Source: Silvimonas sp. (GTDB taxonomy: Bacteria > Pseudomonadota > Gammaproteobacteria > Burkholderiales > Chitinibacteraceae). Taken from it: a stretch of DNA of 12,190 nucleotides. Below, piece by piece: positions 6,937-12,190 of the stretch. The position numbers and the translations under genes were made by a program. The stretch is taken from positions 1 to 12,190 of the forward strand of contig JASLES010000514.1 of assembly GCA_030151005.1 (NCBI GenBank), written 5' to 3'. Within the stretch, counting starts at the first letter, position 1, and the number at the start of each line of letters is the position of its first letter. The notes under the pieces were generated by a model. That model did not search any database. It saw only the letters and a list, made by a program, of their open reading frames with translations, and had not been told where the DNA came from.

Positions 6937-7746
6937 TTATTCAGATTGTGGTGGCTCTGTGGGTTCTTTGGATGGTGGCTCCACGCGTTCAAATTCCACC
7001 GCTGCTCGCAATACGCCGCGCAACATGTCAACTTCTTCCTGATCCAGTTGGGCGCGCTGCACAATCCGGCGTACCCGGGGCATGAGTCGTTTGGGTTTCT
7101 TGGTGCGCAAGAAACCAATGGTGATCAGCGTGCGTTCCAGGTGCTCGTAAAAGAGCTCCATGTATTCATGACTGGGCAGCGTGCGCTTTTCCTCCAGATG
7201 ACTCACATCATCGAGCAGTGCCGCGCGCAGTTCATAGCACAACACCTGGACCGCTTGAGCCAGATTCAAGCTGGAATACACCGGGTTGGTGGGAATGGTG
7301 ACGAGGCGATTGCACAATCGCACTTCATCAATCGTCATGCCATTGGTTTCGTTACCAAACACGAGCGCAATGCTGCCGCCCGTCGCGGCCTCGGCCAGGA
7401 GTTCCGGCACCAATTGACGCGGGGTGTGCAATGGTTGCACCAGTTCGCGACGGCGCGCGGTCATGGCAACTTGTAACGTGGTGCCGACAAGCGCTTCTTC
7501 CAGCGAGCCAACGACGACTGCGTTATCCAGCACATCGTCTGCACTGCTGGCCAGCGAGCGCGCAACATCAGACGGAAATTCTTTCGGGTTGACCAGATAA
7601 AGGTGAGTCAAACCCATGGTTTTCATGGCGCGGGCAGTAGAACCAATGTTGCCCGGGTGCGAGGTATTGCACAGCACAACGCGAAACGCAGCGAGGGTCT
7701 GGTTGGCAAGAAGGCCGGCAGCAGGAAGATCAGGTGAGTCAGTCAT
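6937..7746 (-). CDS. trmJ: tRNA (cytidine/uridine-32-2'-O)-methyltransferase TrmJ
   Basis: A 269-residue SPOUT (SpoU/TrmH-type) RNA methyltransferase. TrmJ methylates the 2'-OH of nucleotide 32 in the anticodon loop of certain tRNAs, using S-adenosylmethionine bound in a trefoil knot. The three SpoU motifs are clear: motif 1 NTSHPGNIGSTARAMKTMG at 27-45, with the catalytic Arg39; motif 2 LVFGNETNG at 129-137; and motif 3 IPTNPVYSSLNLAQAVQVL at 151-169. The segment LVNPKEFPSDVA and the following SADDVLD match YfhQ/TrmJ rather than TrmH or RlmB. The C-terminal 90 residues form the TrmJ helical extension, ending in an acidic, Pro-rich tail. The start is ATG 7746, without a clear Shine-Dalgarno sequence. 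It is divergent from suhB, as it is in E. coli. It is terminated by the shared hairpin at 6894-6927. Confidence 0.93.
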   Translation of the reverse strand: MTDSPDLPAAGLLANQTLAAFRVVLCNTSHPGNIGSTARAMKTMGLTHLYLVNPKEFPSDVARSLASSADDVLDNAVVVGSLEEALVGTTLQVAMTARRRELVQPLHTPRQLVPELLAEAATGGSIALVFGNETNGMTIDEVRLCNRLVTIPTNPVYSSLNLAQAVQVLCYELRAALLDDVSHLEEKRTLPSHEYMELFYEHLERTLITIGFLRTKKPKRLMPRVRRIVQRAQLDQEEVDMLRGVLRAAVEFERVEPPSKEPTEPPQSE

Positions 7747-7779
7747 TGAAGGCGATACCAGGAGTTTTTTTGGCCGGCG

Positions 7780-7809
7780 CTGACAAAAGGGCCGGAAATT
7801 CAGTACAAT
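7780..7809 (+). promoter_or_regulatory. Sigma70-type promoter of suhB
   Basis: CTGACA (5 of 6) at 7780-7785 and TACAAT (5 of 6) at 7804-7809 with an 18-nt spacer. The predicted start is near 7816, leaving a leader of about 167 nt before suhB. Confidence 0.65.
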
Positions 7810-7827
7810 AGCGGTTATATTTGTTTT

Positions 7828-7838
7828 CGATCTTTACA
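7828..7838 (+). promoter_or_regulatory. boxA-like element in the suhB leader
   Basis: CGATCTTTACA resembles the boxA consensus (CGCTCTTTAACA) except for A for C at position 3 and one missing A. It lies about 12 nt after the predicted suhB start, so it would be in the RNA. SuhB is a partner of the boxA-binding Nus complex in E. coli, where suhB is known to be boxA-controlled. The match is short, so this is a candidate only. Confidence 0.4.
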
Positions 7839-7913
7839 GGCTGATTCGCAACGCATTCTGCGCTGCCCGGATCAGTGACAATCTACATCGTCATGCATGG
7901 CCGCTGGCCGCAT

Positions 7914-7931
7914 TGCCATTGTGAAATGGCA
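7914..7931 (+). promoter_or_regulatory. Leader hairpin with GNRA tetraloop upstream of suhB
   Basis: TGCCATT (7914-7920), loop GTGA, AATGGCA (7925-7931) form a perfect 7-bp stem closed by a GUGA tetraloop. It lies between the boxA-like site and the suhB ribosome site, and no T run follows, so it is not a terminator. Confidence 0.45.
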
Positions 7932-7982
7932 TTGCTGGTTGCGCTGTCAATCAGCCTGTTTCAATCTGCCAGGGGTAAGTTC

Positions 7983-8765
7983 ATGCATCCGATGCTCAAT
8001 ACGGCCGTTCGTGCCGCCCGCCGTGCCGCTTCCGTCATCCAGCGCGCATCCAATAATCTCGATCTGATCACGCCAGAAAAGAAAGGCCACAACGATTTTG
8101 TGTCCGAAGTGGATCGCGCCGCAGAACGCGCCATCATCGAAACCATTCTGGAAGCCTACCCCAAGCACGCCATTCTAGCAGAGGAGTCCGGCCAGTCCGG
8201 CAATTCCGAGTACGAATGGATTATTGATCCGCTTGATGGCACCACCAACTTCTTGCATGGCTTCCCGCAATACGCGGTGTCGATTGCCCTGGCGCATAAA
8301 GGCGTGGTCACCCAGGCCGTGGTGTACGACCCCAACCGCAATGACCTCTTTACCGCCACACGTGGCGTCGGCGCGTTCTTGAATGACCGCCGTATCCGCG
8401 TTTCCAAAGTGCGTGAACTGTCTGACGCGCTGGTCGGCACGGGCTTTCCGTATACCGATTTCAAGCATCTGGACACCTACCTCAATATCTTCCGCGAAAT
8501 GGCCCAGAAGGCTGCCGGCGTGCGTCGCCCGGGTGCTGCGGCACTGGATCTGGCCTACGTGGCTTGCGGCCAGTTTGACGGCTTCTTTGAGTTTGGCCTG
8601 AAAACGGTGGATATCGCTGCCGGTTCTTTGCTGGTGCAAGAAGCGGGCGGTCTGATCACTGACATTGAAGGTGGCGAAAACTACCTGCAAAGCGGCGACG
8701 TCATCTGCGGTACGCCGCGTGTGTTTGGTCAGATGCTGCAATTGATCCGCGCCCACACCAAGTAA
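7983..8765 (+). CDS. suhB: Inositol-1-monophosphatase family protein SuhB
   Basis: A 260-residue protein, close to E. coli SuhB (267). The family dephosphorylates inositol monophosphate with Mg2+; in E. coli SuhB also joins the Nus factors in rRNA antitermination and ribosome assembly. Metal ligands are Glu67 in LAEESG, Asp82 and Asp85 in IDPLDGTTNF, and Asp210 in TVDIAAGSLL. RRPGAAALDLAYVACG at 181-196 and DGFFEFGLK are also typical. The N-terminus MHPMLNTAVRAARRA matches SuhB from the first residue and fixes the start at ATG 7983. AGGGG at 7971-7975 is a good ribosome site. The frame stays open upstream to 7875 with ATGs at 7893 and 7926, but these lack ribosome sites and family support. 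The long leader suggests post-transcriptional control. A DUF3293 gene follows after 26 nt. Confidence 0.95.
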   Translation: MHPMLNTAVRAARRAASVIQRASNNLDLITPEKKGHNDFVSEVDRAAERAIIETILEAYPKHAILAEESGQSGNSEYEWIIDPLDGTTNFLHGFPQYAVSIALAHKGVVTQAVVYDPNRNDLFTATRGVGAFLNDRRIRVSKVRELSDALVGTGFPYTDFKHLDTYLNIFREMAQKAAGVRRPGAAALDLAYVACGQFDGFFEFGLKTVDIAAGSLLVQEAGGLITDIEGGENYLQSGDVICGTPRVFGQMLQLIRAHTK

Positions 8766-8791
8766 TTGTGCTGCAAAACGGAGTTGCGGCC

Positions 8792-9226
8792 ATGCCTGAT
8801 TCCGGTTCCTGCCTGGCGGCGCTCAACGCCGCCTATGTGGCTACCCGCTATGTCATTCCTGCCCTGGGTTTGACATTGCGGGTGGGCCAGACCTCATCTG
8901 AACTCAGTACCTTGTTGCGCCAACACCGCGTGCAAGGCTGGATGTTTATCTCTGCCTGTAATCCCGGATCACAAGCCGTGCTTTGCCAGCATGAAAATCT
9001 GGCACGCCATCAAAACTTGCTCGATGCCCTGAAAGCGGCGCAATTCATTTTCTTTGAAGGCTATGGCGCAGGGGATGACGGGCAATGGCCCGCCGAACCA
9101 TCCGCGCTGGTATTGGATGTGAACGAGACTACTGCAAGTGCCTGGGGTCAGCGTTTTGACCAAAATGCGGTGTTGTTTGGCGATCTGGACGGAGTCATAC
9201 AGCTGCTGTGGTGTCGCCAGTGCTGA
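8792..9226 (+). CDS. DUF3293 family protein of unknown function
   Basis: A 144-residue protein that I recognise as DUF3293, a family without known activity. Its pattern is an N-terminal AYVATRYVI, GLTLRVGQTSSELSTLL (26-42), GWMFISACNPGS (49-60), then ENLARHQNLLDAL (68-80), a Gly-rich EGYGAGDDGQWPAEPSALVLDV (89-110), and RFDQNAVLFGDLDG (121-134). FISACNP and WPAEPS are the most conserved parts. No signal peptide or membrane segment is seen. ATG 8792 is preceded by GGAG at 8780-8783; an in-frame GTG at 8768 would add 8 residues but sits too close to the suhB stop for that ribosome site to serve it. Co-transcription with suhB is likely from the 26-nt gap and the absence of a terminator. Its position gives no firm functional hint. 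Confidence 0.85.
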   Translation: MPDSGSCLAALNAAYVATRYVIPALGLTLRVGQTSSELSTLLRQHRVQGWMFISACNPGSQAVLCQHENLARHQNLLDALKAAQFIFFEGYGAGDDGQWPAEPSALVLDVNETTASAWGQRFDQNAVLFGDLDGVIQLLWCRQC

Positions 9227-9228
9227 TT

Positions 9229-9263
9229 TTGCGGTTTTCTCGAAAACGCGCATAAAACCGCAA
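9229..9263 (+). promoter_or_regulatory. Operator-like nested inverted repeats upstream of the DeoR-family gene
   Basis: TTGCGGTTTT (9229-9238) and AAAACCGCAA (9254-9263) are a perfect 10-bp inverted repeat with a 15-nt centre. Nested in it is GTTTTC-TC-GAAAAC at 9234-9247. Thus three GTTTT-type half-sites lie within 35 bp, just before the regulator's promoter, as expected for an autoregulated DeoR-type repressor. No T run follows, so a terminator for the suhB unit is less likely. Confidence 0.5.
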
Positions 9264-9267
9264 TAAT

Positions 9268-9297
9268 TTGCAAAATTCAGCAACCGTGCACTAGAAT
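9268..9297 (+). promoter_or_regulatory. Promoter of the DeoR-ydgJ-UPF0303 operon
   Basis: TTGCAA (4 of 6) at 9268-9273 and TAGAAT (5 of 6) at 9292-9297 with an 18-nt spacer. The predicted start at 9303-9304 coincides with the ATG of the regulator, implying a leaderless transcript. Confidence 0.55.
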
Positions 9298-9303
9298 GTC
9301 CGC

Positions 9304-10077
9304 ATGTTTACTGAAGAACGCCATCAAACCATTCTGGATTATCTGGCCGAGCAAGGGCGCGTTACCGTGCTGGAACTCGCCCAGCGCTTGCAGGTGTCAG
9401 ACGATACCGTGCGCCGGGATTTGCGCGCGCTCGACGAACTGGGCTTTCTGCAAAAAACCCACGGGGGCGCGGTTTCGCTGGAAGTGCCGCGCATGGCCCG
9501 CGCGCAGCGCGCCCAGGTATTGCCGCAGATCAAACAGCAATTGGCGCAAGCGGCTGTAACCCACATCGAGGCTGGCCAGACGCTGATGCTGGATGCGGGC
9601 CAGAGTGTGCTGGCGGTGGCGCAAGCGCTGCCAGATGTGCCGCTCACCGTGATCACGCACGCGCTGGACATCGCCAATGCGCTCAGTCAGCGCCCGCAAA
9701 TCCGGCTGGTTCTGGCAGGCGGCCTGTGGGATGCCCGGCAACGCCTGTTTGCCGGCGCGCAAACCATCGCCCAGATTCAATCTTTGCGAGCGGACTGGGC
9801 CGTCATGGGCGCCTGCGCTGTACATGAAAAACTTGGCCTGACCGCCAGCGACGCGGCAGATGCCGAGGTCAAACGCGCCATGCTGGCCGCCAGCGCACAA
9901 ACCATCCTCGTGGCCGATCACAGCAAAACCGGCCGCAGCGAACCCTTCTTTGTTTGCCCCACTCAGCACTTTACGTACTGGTTTACCGACCGAGCGCCCG
10001 GCTGGGCCAATGCGCCAGCGGGTTTGCAAGTGATTGGGGCAGGGCATGTTTCTACAAATACGGAGAAAACCGCATGA
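9304..10077 (+). CDS. DeoR/GlpR-family transcriptional regulator
   Basis: A 257-residue protein, the usual DeoR-family length. The N-terminal winged helix-turn-helix covers about 5-58: ERHQTILDYLAEQGRVTV, then ELAQRLQVSDDTVRRDLRAL, then GFLQKTHGGAV, a near-consensus DeoR domain. The C-terminal sugar-phosphate-sensing domain (about 72-245) shows LDAGQS (96-101), TVITHALDIANAL, VLAGGLWDARQRLFAG, ADAEVKRAML (185-194) and VADHSKTGR (203-211). These proteins usually repress a catabolic operon until a phosphorylated sugar binds. ATG 9304 is fixed by the family N-terminus; there is no Shine-Dalgarno sequence, and the -10 ends 6 nt upstream, so translation is probably leaderless. It overlaps ydgJ by 4 nt (ATGA), so the regulator is the first gene of the operon and probably controls itself and the two enzymes through the repeats at 9229-9263. 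The ligand is unknown. Confidence 0.92.
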   Translation: MFTEERHQTILDYLAEQGRVTVLELAQRLQVSDDTVRRDLRALDELGFLQKTHGGAVSLEVPRMARAQRAQVLPQIKQQLAQAAVTHIEAGQTLMLDAGQSVLAVAQALPDVPLTVITHALDIANALSQRPQIRLVLAGGLWDARQRLFAGAQTIAQIQSLRADWAVMGACAVHEKLGLTASDAADAEVKRAMLAASAQTILVADHSKTGRSEPFFVCPTQHFTYWFTDRAPGWANAPAGLQVIGAGHVSTNTEKTA

Positions 10078-11111
10078 ATCGACTCAAAGTTGCACTGGTG
10101 GGCTACGGCTACGCCGGCAAAACCTTCCACGCCCCGCTGATTGTGGCCGCGCCTGGCCTGCATCTGACCACGGTGGTCTCTAGCGATGCGGGTAAAGTCC
10201 ATGCGGATTACCCCGAGATGAACGTGGTGGCACACGCCAGCGAAGCGCTGGCAGATCCGCAGATTGATCTGGTGGTGATTGCCGCGCCCAATGACCAGCA
10301 TTTTCCGCTGGCGCAAGCCGCCCTGGCTGCCGGCAAGCATGTGGTGGTTGACAAACCCTTCACTACCACGCTGGCTGAGGCGCGTAGCCTGATTGCGCAG
10401 GCCAAAGAAGTCGGCAAAGTGTTGTCGGTGTTTCAGAACCGCCGTTGGGATGCGGATTTTCTGACCGTCAAAAAACTGCTGGCCGATGATGATCTGGGCC
10501 GGGTGGTGCATTTTGAATCGCACTTTGACCGGTTCCGCCCGGTAGTGCGTCAGCGCTGGCGCGAGGCGGCAGGGCTGGGCAATGGCTTGTGGTACGACCT
10601 CGGGCCACATCTGGTCGATCAGGCTCTGCAGCTTTTCGGGCGCCCGGAAGCGGTGTATGCCGATCTGGCCATCATGCGTGACGAGGCAGTGGCGACAGAT
10701 TATTTTCATGTCATCCTGCGGTATGAGGGTTTGCGGGTAATCCTGCACGGCAGTACCCTGGTCGCAGGCGGCCCGCGCTTTGTGATCCACGGCGACAAGC
10801 GCAGTTTTATCAAGCAAGGGCTGGATACGCAGGAAGCGCAACTTAAGGCCGGTGGCAAGCCGGGTGATGCAGATTGGGGTAAAGACCCGCTGGATGGCGC
10901 GTTGATCACCAGCGTCAATGACGTAGAAGAAAGCGAGATGGTCGCCACCAAAGTGGGTGACTACCGCGCGTATTACAACGCGGTGCATGCGGCCGTTGCC
11001 AATGGTGATATCAATCCGGTTTCTGGCGAAGAAGCACTGGCCGTGATGTCGGTGATCGAACTGGCCCAGACCAGCGCCAGCTTGCAACGTGAAATGCCAT
11101 TTACCGTATAA
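10074..11111 (+). CDS. ydgJ: Gfo/Idh/MocA-family oxidoreductase, YdgJ-like
   Basis: A 345-residue NAD(P)-dependent dehydrogenase. The N-terminal Rossmann domain has the dinucleotide loop VALVGYGYAGKTFHAP (6-21), then VVIAAPNDQHFPLA (67-80) and HVVVDKPF with the catalytic-type Lys94 (EKP/DKP motif). The C-terminal domain begins with FQNRRWDADFL (120-130) and holds ESHFDRFRP (148-156), LWYDLGPHLVDQAL with His179, and TDYFHVILRY. It follows E. coli YdgJ (346 residues) closely along its whole length. Family members act on sugars, inositols or related polyols; the YdgJ substrate is not established to my knowledge. ATG 10074 has GGAG at 10062-10065 inside the end of the regulator gene and overlaps its stop by 4 nt. 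The UPF0303 gene follows after 27 nt. The context suggests control by the DeoR-family regulator. Confidence 0.92.
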   Translation: MNRLKVALVGYGYAGKTFHAPLIVAAPGLHLTTVVSSDAGKVHADYPEMNVVAHASEALADPQIDLVVIAAPNDQHFPLAQAALAAGKHVVVDKPFTTTLAEARSLIAQAKEVGKVLSVFQNRRWDADFLTVKKLLADDDLGRVVHFESHFDRFRPVVRQRWREAAGLGNGLWYDLGPHLVDQALQLFGRPEAVYADLAIMRDEAVATDYFHVILRYEGLRVILHGSTLVAGGPRFVIHGDKRSFIKQGLDTQEAQLKAGGKPGDADWGKDPLDGALITSVNDVEESEMVATKVGDYRAYYNAVHAAVANGDINPVSGEEALAVMSVIELAQTSASLQREMPFTV

Positions 11112-11138
11112 GCCCAACATCAGGGGAGTGAGCGAGAC

Positions 11139-11633
11139 ATGACCGATTTTGCCAAAGACCTGGCGACGATTACCCGGCAAGAGCAATTGCTGCAGTTTGA
11201 CCGTTTTGATTGTGATGAAGCCTGGAAGCTGGGTTGCCGCCTGCGCGATATGGCGGTCGCCCGCAAAGCGCCGGTTACCATTGAAATTACGCTGAATGGT
11301 CAACGGCTGTTTTACGCCTCCATGCCTGGCACCACGCCCGTGAACGACGACTGGGTGCGCCGCAAGCGCAATGTGGTCGAGCTATATCACCACAGCACTT
11401 ACTTTGTGGGCCAGGGCAATCGCCAAAGCGGCATGACTCTGACGGAAAAAATTGGCGTGCCGCTGGCGGACTACGCCACCAATGGCGGGGCGTTTCCGCT
11501 ATTGATCAAGGGTGTGGGCTGCGTGGGGAGCGTGATTGTCTCTGGCCTGGCGCAGCGCGATGACCACGGTTTTGTGGTGGAAGCGCTGGCGGCGCATCTT
11601 GGGGTGCCGCTGGATGGGTTGATGCTGGATTGA
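11139..11633 (+). CDS. UPF0303 family protein (GlcG/HbpS-like, 'haem-degrading domain')
   Basis: A 164-residue protein of the UPF0303 group within the GlcG/HbpS (DUF336) superfamily. Databases often call it 'haem-degrading domain-containing' by distant likeness to HbpS, but enzymatic activity in this subgroup is not proven. Recognisable parts are ITLNGQRLFYASMPG (about 50-64, with one Glu before it), PVNDDWVRRKRNVV (67-80), a HHS at 84-86, EKIGVPLADYATNGGAFPLL (103-122) and CVGSVIVSGLAQRDDHGFVV (128-147). No signal peptide is seen, so it should be cytoplasmic. ATG 11139 is preceded by AGGGGAG at 11122-11128, a strong site at slightly long spacing. It is the last gene of the DeoR-ydgJ operon and is followed by a terminator. 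Its link with a sugar-type dehydrogenase suggests a small-molecule role rather than haem breakdown, as inference. Confidence 0.88.
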   Translation: MTDFAKDLATITRQEQLLQFDRFDCDEAWKLGCRLRDMAVARKAPVTIEITLNGQRLFYASMPGTTPVNDDWVRRKRNVVELYHHSTYFVGQGNRQSGMTLTEKIGVPLADYATNGGAFPLLIKGVGCVGSVIVSGLAQRDDHGFVVEALAAHLGVPLDGLMLD

Positions 11634-11651
11634 GGTGGTTTGAGTGTTGAT

Positions 11652-11682
11652 AAAAAAGCCCGCTGTATGCGGGCTTTTTTTT
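11652..11682. terminator. Bidirectional rho-independent terminator
   Basis: AAAAAAGCCCGC (11652-11663), loop TGTAT, GCGGGCTTTTTT (11669-11680) and two further T form a perfect 12-bp inverted repeat with A and T tracts on both sides. It separates the convergent DeoR-ydgJ-UPF0303 operon and the higBA module. Confidence 0.93.
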
Positions 11683-11688
11683 GGAGAG

Positions 11689-12000
11689 TCAGCTATTGAG
11701 GCTATGTACTCGTGTCACGACGGGGCGCCCGCGCTCTGCGGTTTGCCATAGATCGTAACTCATCTGTGCCCGCAACCAGCTTTCAGCGCTTGGGCCTGCG
11801 TCTGGGCCGTTGAGCCAGCTTTCCAGTCGCAGCGCCATTTCTGTGGAAATGCCTGCGCTGCCATGCAAAATGCGTGAGAGTGCCGCGCGGGTTACGCCAA
11901 GTTCACTGGCAGCCTGAGTTACGGTAAGTCCCAGGGCGGGCAGAATGTCCTCGCGCAGGGTTTCTCCGGGGTGGGGTGGGTTGTGCATTCTCTGGGACAT
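11689..12000 (-). CDS. higA: HigA-family addiction-module antitoxin
   Basis: A 103-residue antitoxin of the HigA (XRE/Cro-like) type. The N-terminus NPPHPGETLREDILPALGLT (7-26) is the family signature, followed by the helix-turn-helix VTQAASELGVTRAALSRILHG (27-47) and ISTEMALRLESWL (51-63). The C-terminal AESWLRAQMSYDLWQTAE (72-89) is the usual end region. HigA binds and neutralises the HigB mRNA interferase and represses the operon. The start ATG (12000-11998) shares two bases with the stop of higB (TGATG on the minus strand), so translation is coupled. The toxin-before-antitoxin order is typical of higBA. A second in-frame ATG four codons on is possible but less well placed. The module faces the UPF0303 gene across a shared terminator. 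Its promoter lies outside the window. Confidence 0.92.
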   Translation of the reverse strand: MSQRMHNPPHPGETLREDILPALGLTVTQAASELGVTRAALSRILHGSAGISTEMALRLESWLNGPDAGPSAESWLRAQMSYDLWQTAERGRPVVTRVHSLNS

Positions 12001-12190
12001 CAGTGATAGTCCTGATAATCAACAAGTTCGGCATTGTTGCCGTCAAAGCAAAAGGTCATTCGCCAGCTACCGGAGACAGAAACAGCCCAATGACCGGCCA
12101 GATTCCCGGTGAGCGGGTGAAGCCGCCAGCCAGGCATGTTCATGTCTTGCGGTGTGATGGCGGCAGCTAGCCCAACTGGATGCCGCCATC
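12000..12190 (-). CDS. higB: HigB-family mRNA interferase toxin (5' partial)
   Basis: Reading the minus strand from 12188, the last 62 codons of a RelE/HigB-type toxin are visible; the N-terminal part lies beyond the window edge. The fragment has TPQDMNMPGWRLHPLTG, then GHWAVSVSGSWRMTFCFDG and the ending ELVDYQDYH, the typical HigB C-terminus. HigB toxins are ribosome-dependent endoribonucleases that cut mRNA during translation. In this family the core basic and aromatic residues of the W(R)L.PL...G.W.V.VSG.WR.TF pattern are important for fold and activity, and all are kept here, so the visible part looks intact. The stop overlaps the higA start codon. Whether the full toxin is functional cannot be judged from the fragment. 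Confidence 0.9.
   Translation of the reverse strand, partial: WRHPVGLAAAITPQDMNMPGWRLHPLTGNLAGHWAVSVSGSWRMTFCFDGNNAELVDYQDYH

Noticed and set aside
9229..9263. Terminator for the suhB-DUF3293 unit
   Set aside because: The stem is long, but the loop is 15 nt and no T run follows. Nested half-sites next to a promoter fit an operator better.
9963..11303. A 446-codon open frame on the minus strand opposite ydgJ
   Set aside because: It lies fully over the well-supported ydgJ and flanking genes. Its translation is rich in His, Gln and Arg without any domain pattern, as expected for a shadow frame.
1..12190. CRISPR array, insertion sequence, prophage, tRNA or rRNA
   Set aside because: No regularly spaced repeats, transposase or phage-like frames, or tRNA/rRNA-like sequences were recognised by reading.

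Overview
The window carries ordinary, well-packed chromosomal DNA (GC-rich, nearly all coding) from a proteobacterium. A PQQ-type sugar dehydrogenase, a CsdA/CsdE-like sulfur pair, the nudB-ybhP-clsB string, a divergent trmJ/suhB pair and a higBA module together suggest a betaproteobacterium, possibly of the Neisseriales. That placement is inferred from gene content and protein resemblance, not from a marker gene. I see no insertion sequence, prophage, CRISPR array, tRNA or rRNA.

Layout. (1) 1-1927, plus strand: the 3' part of a PQQ-dependent sugar dehydrogenase of the L-sorbosone dehydrogenase type, followed 14 nt later by a class I SAM methyltransferase. (2) 1933-3557, minus strand: a cysteine desulfurase and its SufE-type sulfur acceptor, overlapping by 4 nt and converging on the methyltransferase with almost no gap. 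(3) 3591-3600: a near-palindromic divergent promoter feeding the desulfurase leftwards and nudB rightwards. (4) 3607-6171, plus strand: nudB (folate pathway), a YbhP-like endonuclease/exonuclease/phosphatase-fold protein and ClsB-type cardiolipin synthase, closed by a terminator. (5) 6282-6927: a stand-alone gene for a small, secreted, His-rich helical protein with its own strong promoter and a bidirectional terminator shared with trmJ. (6) 6937-9226: trmJ (minus) diverging from suhB and a DUF3293 gene (plus). The suhB leader is long and holds a boxA-like element and a GNRA-loop hairpin. (7) 9229-11682, plus strand: an operator-like inverted repeat, a DeoR-family regulator, a YdgJ-like oxidoreductase and a UPF0303 protein, forming one self-contained operon ended by a bidirectional terminator. 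(8) 11689-12190, minus strand: higA and the 3' part of higB, cut by the window edge.

How they work together. CsdA/CsdE-like proteins mobilise sulfur from cysteine. NudB removes pyrophosphate from dihydroneopterin triphosphate for folate. ClsB makes cardiolipin, and YbhP is its customary partner of unknown substrate. TrmJ modifies tRNA position 32. SuhB is both an inositol-phosphatase-fold enzyme and, in E. coli, a Nus-complex factor. The DeoR-ydgJ-UPF0303 operon looks like a small, ligand-controlled catabolic or redox unit whose substrate is not evident.

The most interesting signals are regulatory: two probable leaderless genes with identical -10/ATG geometry, the boxA-like site in the suhB leader, and the DeoR operator. 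Among proteins, the His-rich secreted one with an internal two-fold repeat is the least explained.
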